Shown here piece by piece: positions 1-7,952 of a DNA stretch of 64,000 bases. Source of the stretch: Planctomycetota bacterium (GTDB lineage Bacteria; Planctomycetota; UBA1135; JADKAF01); contig JADKAF010000001.1 of NCBI GenBank assembly GCA_016719295.1, forward strand, positions 6,758,001-6,822,000, given 5' to 3'. Each line of letters starts with the position of its first letter. Within the stretch, counting starts at the first letter, position 1. A model generated the notes under the pieces. That model was not told the DNA's origin and ran no database searches. It saw only the letters and a program-made list of their open reading frames with translations. Made by a program: the position numbers and the translations under genes.

Positions 1-683
1 TGCATCTCATCGGCACGGGCGACGAGCTGGTGCCGCTGGAGTGCCGTCCGGGTCCCGAGCAGATCCGCGACACGAATACGCCGACGCTCGCGGCACAGCT
101 CGCGAGCAGCGCGGTGATCGCACGGGCGTTCCCGCCGGTGCGCGACGACGCCGGCGCGCTGCGCGAGGCGATCGAGGCCGCGCTGGAAGGCTGCGATGTG
201 TTGATCCTCACGGGCGGCGTGTCGATGGGGGCCTACGATCTCGTGGGTCAGGCGCTGCTCGCCGCGGGCGTGCGCGAGGTGTTCCACAAGGTCTCGATCA
301 AGCCCGGCAAGCCGGTCTGGTTCGGGGTCCTCGATCGCGCGGGTCGCCGCCAGCTCGTCTTCGGCTTGCCGGGGAACCCGGTCTCGACCTTCGTCACCCT
401 GGAGACCCTCGTCCGACCGGCGCTCCAGAAGCTCGGGGGCGCCGAGCCGGCGCTCGAGTTCCCGCGCGCGGTGCTCTCGGGAGGGCATCCGCTGAAGCGC
501 GACGCGCGCGAGCAGTTCGTGCCGGCGCGGCTCGATCTGCGGACCTGTCCGCCGCGACTCGCACCGCTCGACTATCAGAGCTCGGCGGACCTCCTCGAGC
601 TCTCGCGCGCGGACGCGTTCGCGATCGTGCCGGCGAATCAGGCGCCGACCGACGGCGCCGAGCTCGGCTACCTGCCGTTCTAG
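1..683 (+). CDS. moeA: Molybdopterin molybdenumtransferase MoeA, C-terminal part (5' truncated by window)
   Basis: MoeA inserts molybdate into adenylylated molybdopterin in the last step of molybdenum cofactor synthesis. The open frame enters from the left edge (first whole codon at base 3) and starts in the MoCF domain with GTGDELV, followed by the family motifs TGGVSMGAYD and VSIKPGKPVWFG and the glycine-rich FGLPGNPVSTF. About 100 residues after this match the small beta-barrel domain IV. The first half of the protein is outside the window. The downstream lnt start lies 5 bases after the stop, so the two may be co-transcribed, although their functions are unrelated. Identification is firm from the motifs. 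Confidence 0.93.
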   Translation, partial: HLIGTGDELVPLECRPGPEQIRDTNTPTLAAQLASSAVIARAFPPVRDDAGALREAIEAALEGCDVLILTGGVSMGAYDLVGQALLAAGVREVFHKVSIKPGKPVWFGVLDRAGRRQLVFGLPGNPVSTFVTLETLVRPALQKLGGAEPALEFPRAVLSGGHPLKRDAREQFVPARLDLRTCPPRLAPLDYQSSADLLELSRADAFAIVPANQAPTDGAELGYLPF

Positions 684-688
684 TCGCC

Positions 689-2527
689 GTGGCTCCCGCT
701 CCCCGCTCCTGGCTCTCCCCGCGGCGTTGGTCGCGCCCGCTGCTGGCGCTCGCGACGCCCGTCCTGCTCGCGCTCTCCGCGCCCGGCGGCGCCGCGCCGT
801 GGCTCCTGCCGTTCTCCTTGGCGCCGTGGGCGTACGTCGCGCGCCGCGGGGGGCGAGGCGCATTCGCGCTCGACTATGCCGTCGGGATGGTGCTCCAGCT
901 CCTCTGGGTGTACTGGATCGCGGCCGTCTCCGGGGTCGGGCTCGTCATCACCGTGGTGGTGGAGGGGCTGCTCTTTCCGCTGGTCGGCGCCTGCCTGCGC
1001 GGTCCGCTCGCGCGCTGGCCGCTAGCCCTCGCGCTCCCGTTCGCCTGGACCGGCTGGGAGTACCTGCGCGGCGTCTGGCCACTCGATGGCTTCCCTTGGC
1101 TCCTCCTCGGGAACGGCGCGGCGGCGTTCCCGCCGCTGCTCGCACTCGGGGCGTGGGTCGGCGTGGCCGGGGCGACGATGCTCTGCGCCGCGAGCGCGGG
1201 CGCGTTGGCCGAACTCGCCGCGGCACCTGCGGAGCGCCGCGCTCGAGGGGCTCTCGCGCTGACGGCGCTCGCCTGGCTGGTCGCGCTGAGCGCCGGCGCT
1301 CTGCGCCCGTCGCCCGCCGTCGAGCCCGGGCCCGCGATCGTCGTGGTGCAGCCTGGCGTCCCGCAAGCGGTGAAGCGCGAGCACGCGGCGCTCGACGTGT
1401 TCGCGGGCAATCTCGCGCTGACGCGCGAGGCTCTGCTCAGCGCCGAGGCGCTGCTCGAGGGCGGACTCCAGGCGGCGCTGCTCGGCGCGCCGTTCGCGCC
1501 GTCGGTCCCCGCGCCGTTCCGCGCTCCGGCGCTCGGCGAGCGCGAGCTACGCGAGCTCGCGCCGCGCTTCGGTCCGGAGCTGGTCGCCTGGGCCGAGAGC
1601 ATGTTGCTCTGGCTGCGACCGGGGCGACCGGAGGAGCGCGGCTATCGCCGCGGAGAGCTCGCCGAGCTTCTCGAGGATCGCGACCGGCGCTTCGACGAGC
1701 TCTTCCGCGCGGGCTGGCTCGCGGGGGGCGAGCTCGCCGAGCGCGGGAGCTCCTTCTGGTGCGGCCAGGTGGTCGCGGTGCGCGGCGAGAGCGCCGCGTT
1801 CGAGGAGCGGAACGCCGCGCTGCTCTTCGATCGCGCCCTCGGGCACCGCCCCAGCGCGCGCTACGACAAGCGCAAGCTCGTCCCAGGTGGCGAGTACATC
1901 CCGTTCCTAGAGGCGCTGCCGTTCTCCGAGCAGATCTCGGGCGCGATCCGCGGCGCCGCAGGCTACCTGCCGGATCTCGCCCCCGGTGAGCGCTCCGCGG
2001 CGCTCGAGCTCGCGCGCCGCGGGAGCGACGGCGTCTGGAGGATCGGCGCCGCGGTCTGCCTCGACAATGCTTACGAGGACGTGTTCCGCGAAGCGACGGG
2101 GCTCGGCGCCGATCTCCACCTCGTCGTCTCGAACGAAGGCTGGTTCGCGGGGAGCGTCGAGCAGGAGCACATGCTCGGCTTCAGCGCCTGGCGCGCCGCG
2201 GAGAGCGCGCGCTCGGTCCTCCGCGCGACGAACACGGGGATCACCGCGCTCTTCGATCCGACGGGCCGAGAGACCCGCCGCCTCCGCGACGCCGCGGGGC
2301 GCGACCGCGACGTGCCGGGCTGGATGTGGACGAGGGTGCCGCTCGCGCGGGAAACGACCGCGTACACCACCGCCGGCTGGTGGCTCGCGCCCCTCGTCGC
2401 CAGCGCGCTCTTCCTGTTCCTCTTCGCGCGCGGCGCGCTGGCGCTGATGACGCGCGTCGACCGGCGCCGCAATGCCTCCGAAGCGCGATCCGCCGAAGAA
2501 AAAACGGAAACCGCGCAGGCCCGCTGA
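689..2527 (+). CDS. lnt: Apolipoprotein N-acyltransferase
   Basis: Lnt adds the third acyl chain to the N-terminal cysteine of lipoproteins at the outer face of the inner membrane. The GTG at 689 is the first start after the moeA stop; it gives 612 residues, against about 510 in typical Lnt. Several hydrophobic segments fill residues 1-210, followed by the nitrilase-fold domain starting at IVVVQPG. The expected catalytic triad can be placed: Glu303 (WAES), Lys394 (YDKRKLVPGGEYIPF) and Cys457 (AAVCLDN). About 90 residues lie between Glu and Lys, which is longer than usual, and another insert precedes the Glu, so the extra length is inside the catalytic domain. Its presence implies triacylated lipoproteins, in line with the many lipobox proteins in this window. 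Confidence 0.93.
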   Translation: MAPAPRSWLSPRRWSRPLLALATPVLLALSAPGGAAPWLLPFSLAPWAYVARRGGRGAFALDYAVGMVLQLLWVYWIAAVSGVGLVITVVVEGLLFPLVGACLRGPLARWPLALALPFAWTGWEYLRGVWPLDGFPWLLLGNGAAAFPPLLALGAWVGVAGATMLCAASAGALAELAAAPAERRARGALALTALAWLVALSAGALRPSPAVEPGPAIVVVQPGVPQAVKREHAALDVFAGNLALTREALLSAEALLEGGLQAALLGAPFAPSVPAPFRAPALGERELRELAPRFGPELVAWAESMLLWLRPGRPEERGYRRGELAELLEDRDRRFDELFRAGWLAGGELAERGSSFWCGQVVAVRGESAAFEERNAALLFDRALGHRPSARYDKRKLVPGGEYIPFLEALPFSEQISGAIRGAAGYLPDLAPGERSAALELARRGSDGVWRIGAAVCLDNAYEDVFREATGLGADLHLVVSNEGWFAGSVEQEHMLGFSAWRAAESARSVLRATNTGITALFDPTGRETRRLRDAAGRDRDVPGWMWTRVPLARETTAYTTAGWWLAPLVASALFLFLFARGALALMTRVDRRRNASEARSAEEKTETAQAR

Positions 2528-2541
2528 TCTAGGGAGCGGGC
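2519..2541 (+). terminator. Hairpin at end of lnt (possible terminator)
   Basis: A 7-bp GC-rich stem (GCCCGCT with AGCGGGC) and a 9-base loop span the lnt stop codon. No T-run follows, so termination activity is only a guess. Confidence 0.3.
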
Positions 2542-2557
2542 GGGTCTGGGGAGGCGC

Positions 2558-2585
2558 TTGATTTCGCCTCCGGGGTGGCTACAGT
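2558..2585 (+). promoter_or_regulatory. Putative sigma-70-type promoter upstream of the 2994 gene
   Basis: TTGATT (2558-2563) and TACAGT (2580-2585) are separated by 16 bases in a locally less GC-rich patch. If it is used, the transcript has a leader of about 400 bases before the ATG at 2994. The rest of 2528-2993 has no credible coding frame; I see only GC-rich sequence with short inverted segments. Confidence 0.35.
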
Positions 2586-2993
2586 GTGCGCCCTTCCGCC
2601 GCCCGAGCCTCGTGCTCGTTCGGCGGCGGACCCGTCGGGTGAGCCTTTGGGATTGCGCGCCGAGGAGGCGTGGAATCCCGGGGGGATCCCGGTCTTCCGC
2701 TCCCGAGCTGTCTCGCGCGCATCGGCATACCCGCCCCGCTCGACGCGTCGCCGGCTTGAGAGGCGTTCGTCTCGTCGGCCGCCCGCGTTCGCGCGGAGCT
2801 GGCGAGCGCGGCTCTCGCGCCGAGGTCACTCGAGCGTGCTCTCGTCCCCTCGCTCCGCCGTCCGCGGAGCGAAGCGAGAGCGAAGGCCGGCGCGTCCATA
2901 GAAGCGAGCCGCTCGAACCCGTTACCGCGACACCGCATCCCCAGCATCGACGCGCAGCCGCCGCCCGTGGCTGCGTTCCCCGAGGAGTAGTAC

Positions 2994-3857
2994 ATGAGCA
3001 CGGTTGGACGCATCTTCCTCGTCCTGAACCTCGTCCTGACGTTCATCCTCTGCGGCTTCGTCGCGGCGTACCTGTACGCGGGGATGAGCTATCGGCAGGC
3101 GTATGAGGCGGTCATGACCACGGCCAACACGGACGTGACGCAGGCTCAGCAGGAGCGCGACACGTTCAAGGCTCAGGCCGAGTCCTCTGAAGGCGAGAAC
3201 AAGGCCCTCCGCCAGCAGGTGCAGGACCTCGCGAAGCGCGCCGATGACGCCGTGCGCGCGTACGTGACGGAGCGCAGCTCGATGGAGACCCTCGCCGCCA
3301 AGATGGGCGACTTCTCCGGGCGCCTCGACGGCTGGGACGGCATCTACCGCGACCTCCAGGCGAAGACCGGCGAGCTCAACAAAGAGCTCGAGGGCCTGAA
3401 GGTCGCGCAGGCCCAGGCCGCCGAGGATCAGCGCCTCGCCCGCAACCGCGAAGTCGCCGCCGCCGCGTCGCTGATCCGCTCGGAGAACCAGCTCCAGGCG
3501 CTGATGGACCAGAACTCGCAGCTCCTCGGCAAGATGGACGAGAAGGACGCGACGATCGCGGTCTACACGCAGCTCTACGGTGGCCTCGGCGAAGGCATCG
3601 CGCCGCCGAACCTCGTCGGTCGCGTTACGAGCGTCGCCGCCGACGGCAAGATCCTGACCGTCGAGCTCTCGGGTCTCGTGAACGGCGATCCCAAGGCCGG
3701 CTGGCAGCTCGCGCTGTACAACGAGCGCGAGTTCAAGGGCTTCGTCGCCATCTCGCACGTGCAGGGTGGTGGCGTCGTGACCTGCCGCCTCGTGTGGCCG
3801 GCCCAAGGCGCGTCGGCTCCGACGAGCGGCGACCGCGTGGCTTCGTACAGCCTCTGA
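2994..3857 (+). CDS. Membrane-anchored coiled-coil protein, unknown function
   Basis: I do not recognise a named family. The 287-residue product has one N-terminal membrane segment (about residues 7-29), then a long Ala/Gln/Glu-rich helical region (about 45-190) with heptad-like spacing that should form a coiled coil. A compact C-terminal part (about 195-287) looks like a beta domain (NLVGRVTSV, ILTVELSG, AISHVQGG). The architecture recalls MreC-like or periplasmic adaptor proteins, but there is no decisive motif. The ATG is preceded by GAGGAG at a good distance. It sits directly upstream of another small membrane protein and close to the mre operon, so an envelope role is plausible but inferred. 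Confidence 0.85.
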   Translation: MSTVGRIFLVLNLVLTFILCGFVAAYLYAGMSYRQAYEAVMTTANTDVTQAQQERDTFKAQAESSEGENKALRQQVQDLAKRADDAVRAYVTERSSMETLAAKMGDFSGRLDGWDGIYRDLQAKTGELNKELEGLKVAQAQAAEDQRLARNREVAAAASLIRSENQLQALMDQNSQLLGKMDEKDATIAVYTQLYGGLGEGIAPPNLVGRVTSVAADGKILTVELSGLVNGDPKAGWQLALYNEREFKGFVAISHVQGGGVVTCRLVWPAQGASAPTSGDRVASYSL

Positions 3858-3947
3858 TCCTTCCGAGCGTCGCGTCGCGGCGCGCTGAGACCAGCGCGCT
3901 CGCGAGCGGCACTCCTCACCTGAAGCACGCTCGGAGAACTTGAAGTC

Positions 3948-4274
3948 ATGGCAAAGCGCCAGCCCCGCTCGTTCACCCCGCCGAAGAAGGCCGACAACCG
4001 CGCCGCTGCCCCCGCGTCCGAGAAGAAGGGCCGCGAGAAGGCCGCCGCTCCGGTCGCCGTGGAGGAAGAAGCGCCGGAGAAGCCCGGGATGCCTTTCGAG
4101 GACATCCTGGTGCTGATCACCACGATCGGCCTGGTCCTCGGCTGCCTCATCGGTGCGTCCGCCCTCGGCAAGAGCTACGGCGCGGGTCCGCTCAGCGATT
4201 CCTACAAGGCTCCGTCGAAGGGCGATGTCGTCGACCCGGGCACGGTGAAGCTGCGCGTCAGCAACATGAAGTGA
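3948..4274 (+). CDS. Small single-pass membrane protein, unknown function
   Basis: This 108-residue protein has a Lys/Ala/Pro/Glu-rich, probably disordered N-terminal half (residues 1-50), one hydrophobic segment (about 55-77, ILVLITTIGLVLGCLIGAS) and a short polar tail ending VSNMK. The start is supported by GGAG about 10 bases upstream. It follows the coiled-coil membrane gene by 90 bases on the same strand, and the two may form a pair. No family could be assigned. Codon use resembles the neighbours, so I consider it a real gene. Confidence 0.75.
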   Translation: MAKRQPRSFTPPKKADNRAAAPASEKKGREKAAAPVAVEEEAPEKPGMPFEDILVLITTIGLVLGCLIGASALGKSYGAGPLSDSYKAPSKGDVVDPGTVKLRVSNMK

Positions 4275-4835
4275 TCGGAAGCGCGGGATCCTGAGAGATC
4301 GCGCCACCGGATCGCAGGCGAGGGGTGGGTGCCGTTCCTGGCACCACCGATCGGACTCGAGCAAGCCGCTCGGACTCTTCCGCCCGCTGAAGACTCGTCC
4401 GCCCGCTGAAGAGCCCGTCGATCTCGTTCGAGGTTGGCGGGCTTCTCGCATTGTCGGGCCTCTCGTCGAGCCTCTCGTCGGGCCTCCCGCGCGAAGAGCG
4501 CCCGAGGCTTCGCCGCGAAGCGCGTGGCCCCGCCTCACGAACGATCCTGCGCGCGAGCGCCTCGACCTCGAGGCCGCTGGGCTCCCGCGCTGCGCTTGTA
4601 GCGGCGCTGATTTCGACCACTACATCTCGTGCGTCGGGGTGGACGCTGCCCCAGGTCGAGGGGTATCTTGCGCGCGCTTTCGAGGCATGGCTTGCGTCGC
4701 CGCGAGTCGCCGCCGCCTCCGAGGCCGGTTCCTTCACCGGCCGACGCGTGCCGTCGCGCGCGTCGTCCCGCCCCCCGTGGAGGATCCGAGCGATTCGCGC
4801 TGCGTGGCGCGGATCAGGGGCGGGAGGGGGTGAGC
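4275..4835 (+). other. 561-base spacer upstream of mreB with short direct repeats
   Basis: No convincing coding frame. A 15-base direct repeat (TCCGCCCGCTGAAGA) occurs at 4379-4393 and 4398-4412. It is followed by an AGCCCG/CGGGCT stem (4412-4417 with 4438-4443) and a duplicated CCTCTCGTCG element near 4455-4480. GGGGTATCTTGCGCGC around 4650-4667 resembles a -10 region (TATCTT) but lacks a good -35. These are the likely mreB leader and promoter sequences. Confidence 0.4.
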
Positions 4836-5903
4836 ATGGCTGGCTTCTTCGACCGCGTCCTCTCGAAGTTCTCGACCGACCTCGGCATCGACCTCGGTAC
4901 CGCGAACACGCTCGTCTATGCGAAGGGGCGCGGGGTGGTGTTGTCGGAGCCCTCGGTCGTCGCGGTGCATCGCGACTCCGGCGAGGTCCTCTTGAACGGC
5001 GAGGCCGTAGGCGAGACCGCGTACAAGATGCGCGGCGTCGCTCCGAAGGACATCCGCGTCGTGCGACCTCTGAAGGAAGGGGTGATCGCCGACTACGACA
5101 TCACCGAGAAGCTGCTCCGCTACTTCATCCGCAAGGCGCACGGCGGTCGAACGCTGGTGCGGCCCGATGTGGTGATCGCGGTGCCGGCGCACACGAACGA
5201 CGTGCATCGCGACGCGGTGATCAACGCCGCGGAAGGAGCGGGTGCGCGCAACGTGTATCTCGTCGACGAGCCGCTGGCGGCGGGCCTCGGCGTGGGCTTG
5301 CCCGTCACCGAGCCCAAGGGCTCGATGATCGTCGACATGGGCGGTGGCACCACCGAGATCGGCATCTTGACGCTCGGCAGCGCGGCGTATGTGAAGAGCG
5401 TGCCGATCGGCGGCGACGCGATGGATCGCGCGATCGTCGACTACGTGCGCGAGCACCACGGCATGGTGCTCGGCGAGCGCGCGGCCGAGGACGTGAAGAT
5501 CGCGATCGGCTCGCTCGCCCACCTCCGTGAGGAGTACGAATTCGAGGTGAAGGGCCAGGACGCGGAGACGGCCTGGCCGAAGCGCCTCGTGCTGCGCAGC
5601 GAGGAAGTGCGCGAAGCGATGCTCGTGCCCGCGAGCGAGGTCGTGCGCGGCATCCAGGAGTCGCTCGGCAACGTCTCTCCGGACCTCGCCTCCGACCTCA
5701 TCGACAATGGTCTGACCCTCGCCGGAGGCGGCGCGCTGATCCCCGGCTTCGATCGCCTGATCGAGGAGCGCACGGGCCTCAAGGTGACGATCGCCGATGA
5801 TCCGATGCGCGCGGTCGTGAAGGGCACGGGGGTCTTCCTCGAGGATCTGCGCCGTTTCGCGCAGGTTCTCAATCGCGGTGGCGGGCGCAGCTCTCCGCAT
5901 TGA
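4836..5903 (+). CDS. mreB: Rod shape-determining actin homolog MreB
   Basis: MreB forms membrane-associated filaments that organise lateral peptidoglycan synthesis. From the ATG at 4836, preceded by GGGAGGGGG, the product is 355 residues, close to the usual 335-350. Actin-fold nucleotide-binding motifs are clear: IDLGTANTLVY at about residue 18 (phosphate 1), IVDMGGGTTEIGI at about 164 (phosphate 2) and LAGGGALIPGFD near 297 (adenosine). The N-terminus starts MAGFFDRVLSKFS, an amphipathic stretch of the kind used for membrane binding. It is the first gene of a five-gene elongasome block followed by mreC-like, mreD-like, PBP2 and rodA. Identification is very strong. Confidence 0.97.
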   Translation: MAGFFDRVLSKFSTDLGIDLGTANTLVYAKGRGVVLSEPSVVAVHRDSGEVLLNGEAVGETAYKMRGVAPKDIRVVRPLKEGVIADYDITEKLLRYFIRKAHGGRTLVRPDVVIAVPAHTNDVHRDAVINAAEGAGARNVYLVDEPLAAGLGVGLPVTEPKGSMIVDMGGGTTEIGILTLGSAAYVKSVPIGGDAMDRAIVDYVREHHGMVLGERAAEDVKIAIGSLAHLREEYEFEVKGQDAETAWPKRLVLRSEEVREAMLVPASEVVRGIQESLGNVSPDLASDLIDNGLTLAGGGALIPGFDRLIEERTGLKVTIADDPMRAVVKGTGVFLEDLRRFAQVLNRGGGRSSPH

Positions 5904-5998
5904 GAGCTGCCACGCGCGAGGACGGGTGGGTCTGCGCGCGCGACGTGATGGGGCGCGCCGAAGCGCTCTCGCACGGCAACGGTCTCGAGGGCTAGGGG

Positions 5999-7441
5999 AT
6001 GCAGAGCGGGTACGGGCGAGCCAGCGGCGGGCTCTGGCGCGGTCACTTCGGCGGGCGAAAGCTCGGCGAATGGCGCCGTCGCGTCTCCTGGCCGTTGCTC
6101 GTCGCGTGCGCGCTCGTCGCCTTGCAGCGCTTCGTCCCCGCTCTACCCATCGACGATTGGCTGCGCAGCGTGGGCTCTTGGCTCGCGATCCCCGCGGAGC
6201 TCGTCCCGCGTCCCGAGCCCGCGATCGCTGAGAGCGAGGCCACGCTCGAGAACGCGTGGAACGGAGTGGCCGCCGCGCGCGCGCGGCTGCGAGCCGCCGA
6301 GGAGGACGCGACGGCCCCTCGCGGGCGCATCGCGATGGACTCTCAAGCGCCGGGCGTCGGGCTGGAGCCACCGCCGTCGCGCTTCGTCGAGGTGCTGGCG
6401 AAGCCGGACCACGACCAGCGCTGGCAGCTCGGCGCGAGGATCGCGAGCTCGCGCGAGGGCTCCGGGCTCGATCCGCGCGGCGCGATCGCGCTCTGGCGCC
6501 AGATGGTCGTCGGGCGTGTCGCGCGCGACAGCGCACCCGATGCTCCGCTCGAGCTCGTGCTCTCGATCGAGAAGGGGCAGCGCTTCCCCGTGGTGTATCG
6601 CGGCGAGAGCGACGCGATCGGCTCCGGCGTGCTCGTGGCGGGGCCGTTCGCTACGCCGAGCGGCGAGGACGCAGCGTTCCGTCTGCTTCATCCGACCTGC
6701 GATCCACTCTCGGCCGACGAGCCGCTGCGCCTGAGCGCGGGGCCTCCTCAGTACCGCAAGTCCATCCGCGCCTTCGCGAAGGACGGAGAGCTCGCCGAGG
6801 AGGCGCGCCAGCTCTCGGTCGGTGCGGGCTTCGTCGTCGCGCGCTTCCGCGACCTGCGCAGCTTCGCGGACGGCTGGTACGCCGATGCGGTGTTCGATCC
6901 GAGCTTCGTGCACGGCGTCCATCTCGCCGGCGTCGCGACCGATGCTTGCATCGATCTGCCTGCGTGCGAGCCGCTCGAGGCGCACGTGCGCGATGCGAGC
7001 GACATCGATGCCGGTACGCGCTCGGCGGGGCTGGATCTCGGCACGTCCGCGGGGCTAGAGCGCGGCGATGCGGTCCTCGCGCGCGGCCTGCTGATCGGCG
7101 AGGTCGCCGCGCTCTGCCCGCGCATCTCGCGCGTGCGTTCGCTGGACGACGAGGGCGCGTTGCTCGAAGCGCTGCTCCTCACCCCCGGAGGCGAGCTGCG
7201 CCACCTGGGTCGCTTGCGCTCGCGCGGTCGCGTCGGAGATGCGTGGACCTTGATCCCCGAGCAGGCGCTGCCGGCAGAGCTCGAGGGCGAGCTTTTCGCT
7301 GGCGCTTCGGCGCGCGCCGGCTGGAAGGGACTGCCGCTGGGCTCGGCGAGCGTCTCCGCGGATGGCCTCGAGCTCTCGGTCTCACCGCGCGCCTGGAGCT
7401 CGGGCGATGCTCTCGCCGTCCTCGCCGGAGGTCGTCGCTGA
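5999..7441 (+). CDS. mreC: MreC-like elongasome protein (divergent, long)
   Basis: MreC is a bitopic periplasmic scaffold that activates the PBP2-RodA pair. This 480-residue protein has an arginine-rich cytoplasmic start and one membrane segment at about 31-47. A C-terminal stretch at about 344-375 (GLDLGTSAGLERGDAVLARGLLIGEV) resembles the beta-barrel repeat of MreC, where GxxxGD and GLIGxV elements recur. It is much longer than typical MreC (about 280-350), with a large unassigned middle section. The call rests on this motif and on its place between mreB and an mreD-like gene. TAGGGG precedes the ATG. No other family fits better. Confidence 0.75.
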   Translation: MQSGYGRASGGLWRGHFGGRKLGEWRRRVSWPLLVACALVALQRFVPALPIDDWLRSVGSWLAIPAELVPRPEPAIAESEATLENAWNGVAAARARLRAAEEDATAPRGRIAMDSQAPGVGLEPPPSRFVEVLAKPDHDQRWQLGARIASSREGSGLDPRGAIALWRQMVVGRVARDSAPDAPLELVLSIEKGQRFPVVYRGESDAIGSGVLVAGPFATPSGEDAAFRLLHPTCDPLSADEPLRLSAGPPQYRKSIRAFAKDGELAEEARQLSVGAGFVVARFRDLRSFADGWYADAVFDPSFVHGVHLAGVATDACIDLPACEPLEAHVRDASDIDAGTRSAGLDLGTSAGLERGDAVLARGLLIGEVAALCPRISRVRSLDDEGALLEALLLTPGGELRHLGRLRSRGRVGDAWTLIPEQALPAELEGELFAGASARAGWKGLPLGSASVSADGLELSVSPRAWSSGDALAVLAGGRR

Positions 7442-7442
7442 G

Positions 7443-7952
7443 ATGCTGCGCGTCCTCGCGATGCTGGCGGCCCTCTGCGGCGAGCCCTGGGTACGCTGGA
7501 TCTTCGCGCGCGCCGGCGCGCAGGAGAGCGCTCCGGATCTGCACCTCGCGGTGCTCTGCTTCGTCGTGCTCGTCTCGGAGCGTCGCGCCGCGCTCGCGTG
7601 TGCCGCCATCCTCGCGCTCTGGCGCGCGCAGCTCGGGCTCGCCGCGCCCGCTACCTTGCTCGCGGCGTACTGGCTGCTCGCGCTGCTCCTCCTGCAGATG
7701 CGCCGCGCCTTCGTGGCTGCCGGTCCGCTCGTGCGCCTGGCGCTCGCGATCGGCATCTACGGTGCGTGGCTCGGGCTGCGCGTCGCGCTGCCGGGGCTCG
7801 TGCCCGAGCCCGCGCCTTGGGAGCAGGCCTCGCTCGCGCGCTGGTTCCTCACCGCGGGCCTCGTTCCTCTGCTGCTCGGCGCGCGCGGTGGCTGGCTGCC
7901 GGTCGCGCGCGGCGCGCGCGCCGCGAACACCGCGCGCGTGGTGCTGCGGTGA
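7443..7952 (+). CDS. mreD: MreD-like small polytopic membrane protein
   Basis: MreD is a small inner-membrane protein of the elongasome. The product from the ATG at 7443 is 169 residues with about five hydrophobic segments, the typical MreD size and topology. Sequence similarity is not recognisable by eye, so the name depends on position between mreC-like and PBP2. The start is one base after the mreC stop. An in-frame ATG at 7407 would overlap mreC and is less likely. The stop overlaps the next start (GTGA at 7949-7952), showing translational coupling to the PBP2 gene. Confidence 0.65.
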   Translation: MLRVLAMLAALCGEPWVRWIFARAGAQESAPDLHLAVLCFVVLVSERRAALACAAILALWRAQLGLAAPATLLAAYWLLALLLLQMRRAFVAAGPLVRLALAIGIYGAWLGLRVALPGLVPEPAPWEQASLARWFLTAGLVPLLLGARGGWLPVARGARAANTARVVLR